Part shown: piece after piece, positions 24,031 to 32,565 of the stretch | Layout of the letters: every line of letters starts with the position of its first letter | Position numbering within the stretch: the stretch's first letter is position 1 | DNA from: Amycolatopsis bartoniae | Lineage (GTDB): Bacteria; Actinomycetota; Actinomycetes; Mycobacteriales; Pseudonocardiaceae | Direction of reading: 5' to 3' | Assembly (NCBI RefSeq): GCF_014191255.1 | Contig: NZ_JACHWH010000002.1 | Span: forward strand, 620,001 to 684,000 | DNA: 64,000 nucleotides | Position numbers and translations under genes: made by a program | Notes under the pieces: generated by a model | Seen by the model: only the letters and a program-made list of their open reading frames with translations | The model's database searches: none | Told to the model about the DNA's origin: nothing

Positions 24031-25202
24031 GCCTCCAGCCGCGGCCGAGGCAGCGGCAGCTCCACCTCGTCCAGCGCTCCGCAGTCGAGGCCGCGGCAGA
24101 GGAACGTCGCCAGTGCCTGGGCCGTCGCGGGTTCGTCCAGCACGCCACTGTCCACTTGCGACGCGTAGTCCCGCAGGCGCGCCGCCGCTGCGGGAAAGCC
24201 CTCGCGGAAGAACGCGTACGTCGCGGCGAAGCGGGTCGGCAGCTGGTGCGGGTGCAGGTCCCAGCCCTGGTAGAAACCGCGCTCCAGTGACCGCCGCACG
24301 AGGCGGAGGTGCTCGCGCCAGCCCTCGATCACCGACTCCCCCACCGGCAGCCGGTTGGTGGAGCCGTCCGAGAGGCGCACCCCCGTTCCCGCGGCGCTGA
24401 CCTGCATGAACGCCTTCGCGAAGTCCGCCGCGGGGTGCTCCATGCTCTGGTACGCCGCCGCGATGCCCAGCCCCGCGCTGTAGTCGTACGTGCCGTAGTG
24501 CAGCCCGCTGCACCGTCCGTCGGCGGCCTGGATGATCCGCGGTACGGCCACCGCGCCGGAAGCATCCACAATGGACTGCGAGGTCTCGATCTGTACCTCG
24601 AACCGCAGCGAACGCTCGGCCAGCCCGTACGCCTTCTCCAGCGCGCCGAGGACCTCCGCCGCCACCGCGACCTGCTCGACCGCCGTCACCTTCGGCAGCG
24701 TCACCACGAACCCCGGCGGCAGGTCACCGCCGTCCAGCAGGGCACCGAGGAACAGGTCCAGCGTGCGGATCCCCCGCCGCCGGGTCGCCCGCTCGAAGCT
24801 CTTGAACCGGATACCGACAAAGGGGGGTGCCTCACCAGCAGCGAGAACACGCCCGCACGACACAGCCGCCGCGTCCTCGGCCTCGTCACCGGGGTTGCCG
24901 TAGCCGTCCTCGAAGTCGATCCGCAGGTCCTCGATCGGCTCCGCCGCGAGCTTGCGCTCCACCCGCGACCCGATTTCCGGGGCCAAGCCCAGCTCGGGGC
25001 CGCGTTCGGCGAAGATCGCCCGCGCCCGCGCGCCCCAGTCGTCCAGCAGGCCGGGCCCGTACCGGTGCGCCGGCACGTACACCGTGTGCACCGGCTGACG
25101 GCCGGCCGGCTCCCCCGGGTACAGCGCCGCGACGCGAGCGTCCACTTCGGACAACCGCGCGTCCGCCGCCGCGTACACCCCGTCGGGGAGCCGGCCCGCC
25201 AC
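24009..25202 (-). CDS. DUF6986 protein, HpcH/HpaI aldolase/citrate-lyase-like
   Basis: A 397-residue TIM-barrel protein related to the HpcH/HpaI and CitE C-C lyases. LRIDFEDGYGNPGDEAEDAA and FEVQIETSQSIVD supply the acidic metal-binding positions, with GLHYGTYDYSAGLGIAAAYQ and GWDLHPHQLPTR further on. The GTG start is one base after the aceB stop, so it is coupled to malate synthase. The actinobacterial pairing with aceB and AllR suggests a role with glyoxylate or a glyoxylate-derived acid; the actual reaction is unknown. Confidence 0.8.
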   Translation of the reverse strand: MAGRLPDGVYAAADARLSEVDARVAALYPGEPAGRQPVHTVYVPAHRYGPGLLDDWGARARAIFAERGPELGLAPEIGSRVERKLAAEPIEDLRIDFEDGYGNPGDEAEDAAAVSCGRVLAAGEAPPFVGIRFKSFERATRRRGIRTLDLFLGALLDGGDLPPGFVVTLPKVTAVEQVAVAAEVLGALEKAYGLAERSLRFEVQIETSQSIVDASGAVAVPRIIQAADGRCSGLHYGTYDYSAGLGIAAAYQSMEHPAADFAKAFMQVSAAGTGVRLSDGSTNRLPVGESVIEGWREHLRLVRRSLERGFYQGWDLHPHQLPTRFAATYAFFREGFPAAAARLRDYASQVDSGVLDEPATAQALATFLCRGLDCGALDEVELPLPRPRLEAYARRAA

Positions 25203-25203
25203 G

Positions 25204-26778
25204 TCAGGAAATCCGCTCGTAGGCCGACAGCGTCAGGAAGTCGACGTACTGCTCCGCGAGCGCGACCTCCTCGAACAGCTCCACCGCCGGGGTGAGCAGC
25301 TCGGCGGGCACCTGGCCGTCCAGCTCCTTGCGCACGTCGTCGAGCACCCCGCGCACCAGCTCGCGCGTGACCTTCTCGCCGTTGTCGAGCGTGATGCCGT
25401 TCTGCACCCACTGCCACACCTGCGAGCGGGAGATCTCGGCGGTCGCGGCGTCCTCCATCAGGTTGTGGATGCCCGCCGCGCCGTTGCCGCCCAGCCACGA
25501 GGCGATGTAGCGCACCCCCACGTCGACCGCGCCGCGCAGCCCGGCCTCGGTGGCCGAGCCCTCGGTGGCGGCGACGTTCAACAGGTCGTCGGCCGTGACG
25601 TGCACGTCCTCGCGCTTGCGGTCGAGCTGGTTCGGCTTGTCGCCGAGGACCTTGTCGAACTCCTCGCGGCACAGGTCGACCATGCCCGGGTGCGCGACCC
25701 ACGAACCGTCGAAGCCGTCGTTGGCCTCGCGGGCCTTGTCGGCGTGGACCTTCTTGGAGGCGTTCTCGTTGACCTCCGGGTCCTTGCTCGGGATGAACGC
25801 GGCCATGCCGCCGATCGCGAACGCACCGCGCTTGTGGCACGTGCGCACCAGCAGCTCGGTGTAGGCGCGCATGAACGGCGCGGTCATGGTGACGCTGTTG
25901 CGGTCCGGCAGCACGAACTTCTCGCCCGCGTCACGGAAGTACTTGATGATGCTGAACAGGTAGTCCCAGCGGCCGGCGTTGAGACCCGAGGCGTGCTCAC
26001 GCAGCTCGTAGAGGATCTCCTCCATCTCGAACGCGGCCGGAATGGTCTCGATCAGCACGGTGGCGCGGATGGTGCCGTGCTCGATGCCCAGCTCCTTCTC
26101 CGCGTAGGTGAACACGTCGTTCCACAGCCTCGCTTCGAGGTGGCTCTCCATCTTCGGCAGGTAGAAGTACGGGCCCTTGTCGTTCGCCAGCAGCGCGCGC
26201 ACGTTGTGGAAGAAGTAGAGCCCGAAGTCGACCAGCGCGCCGACGCCCTTGCGGCCGCCGAAGGTCAGGTTCCGCTCGTCGAGGTGCCACCCGCGCGGGC
26301 GAACCACGATGGTGGCCAGCGGAGCGTCCTTCCTCAGCTCGTAGTGCTTGCCATTGCTGTCGAGCGTGATGTCGCCCCGGATCGCGTCACGCAGGTTGAC
26401 CTGGCCACCGATGACGTTGCGCCAGTGCGGGGTGTTGGCGTCCTCGAAGTCGGCCAGCCACACCTTCGCACCGGAGTTCAGCGCGTTGATGGTCATCTTG
26501 CGGTCGGTGGGGCCGGTGATCTCCACGCGCCGGTCCTGCAGCGCGGGCGGCGCGACGGCGACCTGCCAGTCGCCCTCGCGGATCTCCTTGGTCTCCGGCA
26601 GGAAGTCCAGCCGTCCGGTCCGCTTCGCCTCCTCGCGGCGCTGCACGCGGGCGGCGAGCAGCTCGTCGCGCCGGGCGGCGAAGTTGTCGTGCAAGCCGGC
26701 CAGGAACTCCAGCGCCTCCGGCGTCAGGATCTCGTCGCCTCGCTCGACGGACCCGCCGAGCACCTGGGCTTCAGACAT
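25204..26778 (-). CDS. aceB: malate synthase A
   Basis: Condenses glyoxylate with acetyl-CoA to malate. The 524-residue length fits isoform A. Hallmarks are WLADFEDANTPHWRNV, the catalytic arginine block VVRPRGWHLDERN, LPKMESHLEARLWN, ATVLIETIPAAFEMEEILYELREH, GRWDYLFSIIKYF, and the C-terminal HNLMEDAATAEISRSQVWQW with the catalytic Asp. ATG at MSEAQVLGG has GGAG 11 bp upstream. It gives allantoin-derived glyoxylate a route into the TCA cycle and is divergent from the AllR gene. Confidence 0.95.
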   Translation of the reverse strand: MSEAQVLGGSVERGDEILTPEALEFLAGLHDNFAARRDELLAARVQRREEAKRTGRLDFLPETKEIREGDWQVAVAPPALQDRRVEITGPTDRKMTINALNSGAKVWLADFEDANTPHWRNVIGGQVNLRDAIRGDITLDSNGKHYELRKDAPLATIVVRPRGWHLDERNLTFGGRKGVGALVDFGLYFFHNVRALLANDKGPYFYLPKMESHLEARLWNDVFTYAEKELGIEHGTIRATVLIETIPAAFEMEEILYELREHASGLNAGRWDYLFSIIKYFRDAGEKFVLPDRNSVTMTAPFMRAYTELLVRTCHKRGAFAIGGMAAFIPSKDPEVNENASKKVHADKAREANDGFDGSWVAHPGMVDLCREEFDKVLGDKPNQLDRKREDVHVTADDLLNVAATEGSATEAGLRGAVDVGVRYIASWLGGNGAAGIHNLMEDAATAEISRSQVWQWVQNGITLDNGEKVTRELVRGVLDDVRKELDGQVPAELLTPAVELFEEVALAEQYVDFLTLSAYERIS

Positions 26779-26809
26779 GCGGCAACACTCCAAAAGACAG
26801 ACGTACGGT

Positions 26810-26845
26810 TTCTACATCTCGGACTATAGTTTCTGCATAGCGGAA
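26810..26845. promoter_or_regulatory. candidate AllR operator pair between aceB and allR
   Basis: TTCTGCATAGCGGAA (26831-26845) and TTCTACATCTCGGAC (26810-26824) lie exactly 21 bp apart in the 87-bp divergent gap. Both match the box pair before hyi (consensus TTCYGYATWGCGGAA), including the pitch. The position suits simultaneous control of aceB-DUF6986 and autoregulation of the IclR-type gene. Confidence 0.65.
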
Positions 26846-26865
26846 GCTCAACGTGAGGAGAGCGG

Positions 26866-27642
26866 GTGGCCGAGGAGAAGACGGGCCGGGACGGCGGCGT
26901 CCAGTCGCTGCGCCGCGCCTTCGAGCTGCTGGAACGGCTGGCGGACACGGGCGGCGAGGCCAGCCTGTCCGAGCTGGCGGCGACGTCGGGCCTGCCGATG
27001 CCGACCATCCACCGGCTGATCCGCACCCTCGTGGCGCTGGGGTACGTGCGGCAGAACACCAACCGCCGGTACGCGCTGGGGGCCCGGCTCATCCGGTTGG
27101 GTGAGAACGCGAGTATGCAGTTCGGCACGTGGGCGCGGCCGCTGCTCGCGGAGCTGGTGGACGAGGTCGGCGAGACGGCGAACCTGGCGGTGCTGGAGCG
27201 CGACGAGGTGGTGTACGTGGCGCAGGTGCCGTCGAAGCACTCGATGCGGATGTTCACCGAGGTCGGGCGCCGGGTGCTGCCGCACGGCACGGGCGTCGGC
27301 AAGGCGATCCTGTCGCAGCTGCCGCCGGACGACGTGCGGGCGCTGCTGGACCGGACGGGGATGCCGTCGTACACCGAGCACACTGTGACCGACCCCGAGG
27401 AGCTGCTGCGCCACCTCGCCACGATCGCCCGTCAGGGTTACGCCGTGGACGAAAGCGAGCAGGAACTGGGCGTCCGCTGCGTGGCGGCGCCGCTCACGGG
27501 CACCCCGGCACCCGCCGCGGTGTCGGTGTCGGGCCCGGAGGGCCGCCTGACGAAGGAGGCGGTGTCCCGCATCGCCCCGGCGGTCCAGCGCGTGGCGGAG
27601 ACCCTGTCGGCGCACCTGTCGAGCGAGGACCTGAGCGCCTAG
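26866..27642 (+). CDS. allR: IclR-family regulator of allantoin/glyoxylate genes
   Basis: A 258-residue IclR-type repressor: N-terminal winged HTH (QSLRRAFELLERLADTGGEASLSELAATSGLPMPTIHRLIRTL in residues ~14-56), then the effector domain with SMRMFTEVGRRVLPHGTGVGKAILS and the C-terminal ELGVRCVAAPLTG. In Streptomyces coelicolor the IclR-type AllR represses the allantoin pathway genes including malate synthase, and the neighbourhood here is the same. GTG has a good upstream GAGGAG. Its stop shares the palindrome CTAG with the convergent next gene. Confidence 0.85.
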   Translation: MAEEKTGRDGGVQSLRRAFELLERLADTGGEASLSELAATSGLPMPTIHRLIRTLVALGYVRQNTNRRYALGARLIRLGENASMQFGTWARPLLAELVDEVGETANLAVLERDEVVYVAQVPSKHSMRMFTEVGRRVLPHGTGVGKAILSQLPPDDVRALLDRTGMPSYTEHTVTDPEELLRHLATIARQGYAVDESEQELGVRCVAAPLTGTPAPAAVSVSGPEGRLTKEAVSRIAPAVQRVAETLSAHLSSEDLSA

Positions 27643-28418
27643 CTTTCGCGCCGGCTCACGGTGAGCAGGAGCGGGGTGCCGACTCCCCGCCGAGCGCTCA
27701 GGTCGGCGAGGAAACCGCCCAGCCAGCCGATCGCGTCGAGCGACCATTCGGCGAGCGTGCCGCCGAACGTCACGCGGTGCCCGGGCCGCCAGAGGTGGTC
27801 GGGCAGGGGTGGCGCCGGCGGCGGCCCTGGGTCCACCGAGGGCTCGCACACGAACACGTCCTGGTCCAGCCGGTCCATCTCCTCGCGCAACCGCGCGGGC
27901 GACTGCCTCCCGTCGAGGGTCACCAGTACGGGTGTACCGGACCGGGGACCACCGTCATCGAACCAGGCGGCGGTGCGCAGCGACGGCATCCGGGCGGCTT
28001 CGGGCCGGGCCGCGGTGTCCAGCGCCTGCACGGGCAACAGCACCTGCACCGTCCACAGCCGCAGGTCGCCGAGGCGCGCCAGCACGTCGCCGGCGCAGCG
28101 GAGGAACGGCTGCACGGGCAGCGGCCGGTCGCCGGGAACCGGCTCGACGCCCACCTGGAACCACGCGACCAGCGACGAGCCGGGAACGGCGAGCGGGTGC
28201 TCCCGCCCGGCGTCGTTCATACCCCACAGGCCCGCCACCCCGTCGTCGAGCCACCCCATGGCCAGCGCCCTGTCGTGGAACCGGATGTAGACGTCGCGGT
28301 CCGGGTCCGGGTTGTTCCCCGGGTGGGGCAGCAGCTGCCCGTACAGCGCGGCGAACAGGGTGCCCCCGGCCCGGCGGAAACCGCCCACCCGGCCGGGGCG
28401 GGCTTCTTCCCGGCTCAT
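27639..28418 (-). CDS. hypothetical protein coupled to ftsY
   Basis: I do not recognise this 259-residue protein. Its ATG immediately follows the ftsY TGA, so it is likely co-translated with ftsY. It has no signal peptide or membrane segment; there are conserved-looking blocks RRAGGTLFAALYGQLLPHPG, AGLWGMNDAGREHPLAVPGS and LWTVQVLLPVQ, and a Pro-rich stretch PGPPPAPPLPDHLW. Codon use resembles its neighbours. It ends in a CTAG shared with the allR stop. Confidence 0.7.
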   Translation of the reverse strand: MSREEARPGRVGGFRRAGGTLFAALYGQLLPHPGNNPDPDRDVYIRFHDRALAMGWLDDGVAGLWGMNDAGREHPLAVPGSSLVAWFQVGVEPVPGDRPLPVQPFLRCAGDVLARLGDLRLWTVQVLLPVQALDTAARPEAARMPSLRTAAWFDDGGPRSGTPVLVTLDGRQSPARLREEMDRLDQDVFVCEPSVDPGPPPAPPLPDHLWRPGHRVTFGGTLAEWSLDAIGWLGGFLADLSARRGVGTPLLLTVSRRES

Positions 28419-29705
28419 TCAGCCCAGCAGCGCGTCCACGAACGCCTCCGGTTCGAAGGGCGCCAGGTCGTCCGGGCCTTCGCCCAGGCCGACCAGCTTC
28501 ACCGGGACCCCGAGCTCCCGCTGGACCTGGAACACGATGCCACCCTTGGCGGTGCCATCCAGTTTGGTCAGCACGATGCCGGTGACGTCGATGACCTCCC
28601 GGAACACGCGCGCCTGCGCGAGACCGTTCTGCCCCGTCGTGGCGTCGAGGACCAGCAGCACCTCGTCCACCTTGGCCTGCTTCTCGACCACCCGCTTGAC
28701 CTTGCCCAGCTCGTCCATCAGGCCGGTCTTGGTGTGCAGCCGCCCGGCGGTGTCGATCAGCACGGCGTCCACGCCGGCCTCCACGCCCCGCTTGACCGCG
28801 TCGAACGCGACCGCTGCCGGGTCCGCGCCCTCCTTGCCCCGCACGACCTCCGCGCCCACGCGCTCGGCCCACGTCTGCAGCTGGTCGGCCGCCGCCGCGC
28901 GGAACGTGTCCGCCGCGCCCAGCACGACCTGGCTCTCCTGCGCCACGAGCACGCGCGCGAGCTTGCCCGTCGTGGTGGTCTTGCCGGTGCCGTTCACACC
29001 CGCGACCAGCACCACCGCGGGCTGCTTCTGCCCGTCCACCGTGTGCGGCAGCGCCCGCACCGCCCGCGGCGCCTCCGTCCGCAGCGCGTCGGTCAGCACC
29101 TCGCGCAGCAGCGTCCGCGCCTCCTCCGGCGTCCGGACACCGCGCGTCGAGATCTCCGACCGCAGCCGGTCCACGATCTCCGTCGTCGTCGCCGCGCCCA
29201 GGTCCGCGACCAGCAGCGTGTCCTCGACGTCCTGCCACGAGTCCTCGTCCAGGTCACCCGCCCCGAGCAGGCCCAGCAGGCTCTGCCCGAACATCGACCG
29301 CGACTTCGACAGCCGCCCGCGCAGCCGCTCCATCCGCCCGGCCGCCGGCGCGATCTCCTCCCGCGCGACCGGCTCCTCAGGAGCCTCGGGCGGCAGCTTG
29401 ACGTCCACAATGCCGCGCCGCGGCGCGTCACGCGGCACCGACGCGTCATCGCCGACTCCCGGCTGCCCGTCGACCTCGGTCCGCTCGCCCGCGGGGTGCG
29501 GTGGTGCTTCCTCGCCACCGGGCGCCAGCGCTATCCCGCCGCCCGCCTGGTAGCTCCCGCCTCTCGGCTTCGTCTCCCGCTCGACGCGCTCGGACTCGCG
29601 CAGGTTGATCCGCCGCCTGCGCGCCACGGTCAGGCCGGTGACCAGCGCGATCGCCAGCAGTACGACGACTACCAGGATGATCCAGAACCAGAGGTTGCTC
29701 GACAC
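28419..29705 (-). CDS. ftsY: signal recognition particle receptor
   Basis: SRP receptor GTPase that docks ribosome-SRP complexes at the membrane. The 428-residue protein starts with a transmembrane anchor (LWFWIILVVVVLLAIALVTG), followed by an acidic/Pro-rich linker and the N-G domains: G1 GVNGTGKTTTTGKLA, DTFRAAAADQL, G3 DTAGRLHTK, G4 TKLDGTAKGG and the closing GLGEGPDDLAPFEPEAFVDALLG. In actinobacteria it normally follows smc closely; here about 6 kb of other genes lie between them. Confidence 0.97.
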   Translation of the reverse strand: MSSNLWFWIILVVVVLLAIALVTGLTVARRRRINLRESERVERETKPRGGSYQAGGGIALAPGGEEAPPHPAGERTEVDGQPGVGDDASVPRDAPRRGIVDVKLPPEAPEEPVAREEIAPAAGRMERLRGRLSKSRSMFGQSLLGLLGAGDLDEDSWQDVEDTLLVADLGAATTTEIVDRLRSEISTRGVRTPEEARTLLREVLTDALRTEAPRAVRALPHTVDGQKQPAVVLVAGVNGTGKTTTTGKLARVLVAQESQVVLGAADTFRAAAADQLQTWAERVGAEVVRGKEGADPAAVAFDAVKRGVEAGVDAVLIDTAGRLHTKTGLMDELGKVKRVVEKQAKVDEVLLVLDATTGQNGLAQARVFREVIDVTGIVLTKLDGTAKGGIVFQVQRELGVPVKLVGLGEGPDDLAPFEPEAFVDALLG

Positions 29706-29844
29706 GTCGTCATCCTCGCATCCATCCGGGCAGCGGGGGGAACGACCTGGGTTTCCCCACGTCTCATCTACCGGAAACTCGGTTCGGACAAGAATTCACG
29801 ACGTGTCTTGCGAACAGGAAAGTAAAGGACTAGACCACTCCACC
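29706..29844. other. divergent intergenic region ftsY/anmK
   Basis: 139 bp between divergent genes. It must carry the ftsY promoter and the anmK promoter. Apart from the DasR-like box near the anmK start I see no strong repeat or hairpin. Confidence 0.5.
29824..29839. promoter_or_regulatory. candidate DasR-responsive element (dre) before anmK
   Basis: AAAGGACTAGACCACT matches 13 of 16 positions of the published dre consensus ACTGGTCTAGACCACT, with an intact right half CTAGACCACT. It ends 5 bp before the anmK ATG, covering the ribosome-binding region or the transcription start. DasR is the GntR-type amino-sugar repressor of streptomycetes and relatives. Confidence 0.6.
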
Positions 29845-31017
29845 ATGGGAGAGCGCGTGGCCGGCCTGCTGTCCGGCACCTCGGTCGACGGGATCGACGT
29901 GGCGGTCGCCGACCTGCGCCTGAACGGCGAGGAGGTCGTGCTGACCCCGGCCGGCTTCCTCGAAGTCCCCTACCCCGCCGGGCTGCGCGAGGACCTGCTC
30001 GCCGCCCTGCCGCCCGCCAGGACCACCGCCGAGCAGCTCACCAAGCTGGACACCCGCGTCGGGCAGGCGTTCGCCGAGGCCGTGCAGCAGGGGCTCGACC
30101 GGTTCGGCCCGGCGGACCTCGTCGCGTCCCTCGGCCAGACCGTCTTCCACTGGGTCGAGGACGGCCGCGCCCGCGGCACGCTCCAGCTCGGCCGGCCCGC
30201 GTGGATCGCCGAACGCACCGGACTGCCCGTGGTCGCGGACCTGCGGGCCCGTGATGTCGCGGCCGGCGGTCACGGCGCCCCGCTCGCCAGCACTCTCGAC
30301 CGGCTGTGGCTGCGTGAGCTGGCCGAATCCACCGGGCGACCGGCAGTGGCGCTCAACATCGGCGGCATCGCCAACGTCACCGTCGTCCAGCCGGACGGCG
30401 AAGCCATCGCCTACGACACCGGCCCGGGCAACGCGCTGCTCGACCTCGCCGCGTTGCGCACGACGGGCCGCCCACGCGACGAGAACGGCGAACTCGCCTC
30501 GAAGGGCCGCGTCGACGAAGACCTCCTGCGCCGTCTGCTCGCCGAGCCGTACTACGCCGCCGCGCCCCCGAAGTCCACCGGCAAGGAGCTGTTCCACTCC
30601 GCCTACCTCGACGACGTCCTCGCCACGACGGCGCCCGAGGATCTACTCGCGACCCTCACCGAGCTGACCGCCCACACGATCGCCGCTGCCTGCCGCGACG
30701 CCGGAACAGTCGTCGCCTCCGGCGGCGGCGTCGAGAACCCGGCGCTCATGCGCGCCCTGTCGGCCAAACTGCGCGCCCGCCTCCTCACCAGCGACGACCT
30801 GGGCCTGCCCCGCGCCGCGAAGGAGGCGTACCTGACGGCGCTGCTCGGCTGGCTGACGTGGCACGGCCTGCCCGCGAACGTGCCGAGCGCCACCGGCGCC
30901 CGCGGCCTCCGCCTGCTCGGCAGCATCACGCCTGGTGCCGCACCTCTGACCCTGCCCCCACCACACCCCGTGGCCGTCACCCGTCTGCGGGTAGCGACCG
31001 GCGGGCCCGAAGAGTAG
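29845..31017 (+). CDS. anmK: anhydro-N-acetylmuramic acid kinase
   Basis: Phosphorylates and opens 1,6-anhydro-MurNAc from cell-wall turnover to MurNAc-6-phosphate. The 390-residue protein shows GLLSGTSVDGIDVAV at the N-terminus, VASLGQTVFHW, the GGHGAPLAS catalytic block, ALNIGGIANVTV, YDTGPGNALLD and ASGGGVENPALM, all typical of the family. ATG chosen at MGERVAGLLSG. A sodium symporter follows after 9 bp. No MurQ etherase is visible here. A DasR-like box sits at its start. Confidence 0.95.
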   Translation: MGERVAGLLSGTSVDGIDVAVADLRLNGEEVVLTPAGFLEVPYPAGLREDLLAALPPARTTAEQLTKLDTRVGQAFAEAVQQGLDRFGPADLVASLGQTVFHWVEDGRARGTLQLGRPAWIAERTGLPVVADLRARDVAAGGHGAPLASTLDRLWLRELAESTGRPAVALNIGGIANVTVVQPDGEAIAYDTGPGNALLDLAALRTTGRPRDENGELASKGRVDEDLLRRLLAEPYYAAAPPKSTGKELFHSAYLDDVLATTAPEDLLATLTELTAHTIAAACRDAGTVVASGGGVENPALMRALSAKLRARLLTSDDLGLPRAAKEAYLTALLGWLTWHGLPANVPSATGARGLRLLGSITPGAAPLTLPPPHPVAVTRLRVATGGPEE

Positions 31018-31026
31018 GAGAGACGA

Positions 31027-32565
31027 ATGCATCCCGTGGACCTGGCGATCATCGTCGTGTACCTGGCCGCGATGCCGGCCGTGGGCGTGCTGGTGGGGCG
31101 GCGGCAGCGCTCGGCCGCGGACTACTTCATCGGCGAGCGCAGCCTGCCGTGGTGGGCGGTGTGCTTCTCGATCGTGGCCACGGAGACCTCGACGCTGACG
31201 GTGATCAGCACGCCGGGACTGATCTGGGCGGCGTCGGGCAGCTACAACGGGCTGACGTACCTGCAGCTGCCGTTCGGCTACATCATCGGCCGCACGCTCG
31301 TGTCGTTCGTGCTGCTGCCGCGGTACTTCAAGGGCAGGCAGTCGACGGCGTACCAGTACCTCGGCGAGCGGTTCGGCTCGGTGATGCAGGGGGTCTCGTC
31401 GATCGCGTTCATCGTCACGCGGCTGCTGGCCGAGGGCGTGCGGCTGTTCGCGGGCGCCATCCCGATCCAGGTGATCCTCACCCACTACGGGCTGCACACG
31501 CAGTACTGGCAGATCGTGGTGGTGCTCACCGCGCTCACCGTGATCTACGCGCTGGTCGGCGGGATCAAGGCCGTGGTGTGGGTCGACGTCATCCAGCTGA
31601 CCGTCTACGTAGGCGCGGCGGTCGTCGCGGCGATCGTGCTGGCCACGAAGCTGCCGTCCGGCTGGGCCTCCCGCGCCTCCGACGCCGGGATCTTCCGCGT
31701 GTTCGACTTCAACTTCGACGGGCTGCACCTGCTGACGAGCCAGTACGCGTTCCTCACCGCCGTGGTCGGCGGCGCGATCTTCACGATGGCCTCGCACGGC
31801 ACCGACCAGCTGATCGTGCAGCGGTTCCTGGCGTGTCGCAGCATCGCCGACGGCCGCAAGGCGCTGATCGGCAGCGGGATCGCCGTGACCATCCAGTTCG
31901 CGCTGTTCCTGCTGATCGGCGCGATGCTGTGGGCGCACAACGGGTTCCGCAACCTCAAGGAGCTGGGCGTCAAGAGCAGCGACGACATCTTCACGAACTT
32001 CATCACCAGCGAGCTGCCGGTCGGCGTGGCGGGCCTGCTGATCGCCGCGATCCTGGCGTCCACGATGGGCGCGCTCGCCTCCGCGCTGAACGCACTGTCG
32101 AACTCCACCGTGGCCGACCTGTACGAGCGCTTCACCAAGCGCAAGCCGGAGGACTCGAAGCTGCTGCGGCACGGTCGCATCTGGACACTCGTGTGGGCCG
32201 TGGTGTTCGCGGTGTTCGGCTCGCTGTTCTCCAGCCGCAACAACCCGGTGATCGAGCAGGGCCTGTCGATCACGGGTTACACCTACGGCGCGATGCTGGG
32301 CGCGTTCTTCCTCGGGCTGATGATCAAACGCGCGCGGCAGCTGGACGCGGTGATCGCGTTCGTCGTGACCGTCGCGGTGATGGCCGTGGTGGTGCTGGCG
32401 GTGAAGATCCCGCCGGCGCCGGGCGCGAAGCCCGTGGTGCTCGCGTTCCCGTGGTACACGCTGCTCGGGGTGCTGATCACGCTGCTGGTCGGCGGGCTGC
32501 TCTCGCTGCGGCACCGGTCACCGGCGCCCTCGGCGAAGCCGGAGGTCAGCAGCCCGGCCGCGTGA
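31027..32565 (+). CDS. sodium:solute symporter (SSS family)
   Basis: A 512-residue inner-membrane symporter with about 13 hydrophobic segments. SSS marks include RSAADYFIGERSLPWWAVCFSIVATETSTLT (TM2 region), LLPRYFKGRQSTAYQYLGERFG and GGIKAVVWVDVIQL, and the conserved STMGALASALNALSNSTVADLYE block. Coupling to anmK suggests import of an amino sugar or muropeptide fragment; relatives include sialic-acid and sugar transporters. Substrate is inference. It ends in TGATCA, whose halves are the stops of this gene and its convergent neighbour. Confidence 0.88.
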   Translation: MHPVDLAIIVVYLAAMPAVGVLVGRRQRSAADYFIGERSLPWWAVCFSIVATETSTLTVISTPGLIWAASGSYNGLTYLQLPFGYIIGRTLVSFVLLPRYFKGRQSTAYQYLGERFGSVMQGVSSIAFIVTRLLAEGVRLFAGAIPIQVILTHYGLHTQYWQIVVVLTALTVIYALVGGIKAVVWVDVIQLTVYVGAAVVAAIVLATKLPSGWASRASDAGIFRVFDFNFDGLHLLTSQYAFLTAVVGGAIFTMASHGTDQLIVQRFLACRSIADGRKALIGSGIAVTIQFALFLLIGAMLWAHNGFRNLKELGVKSSDDIFTNFITSELPVGVAGLLIAAILASTMGALASALNALSNSTVADLYERFTKRKPEDSKLLRHGRIWTLVWAVVFAVFGSLFSSRNNPVIEQGLSITGYTYGAMLGAFFLGLMIKRARQLDAVIAFVVTVAVMAVVVLAVKIPPAPGAKPVVLAFPWYTLLGVLITLLVGGLLSLRHRSPAPSAKPEVSSPAA

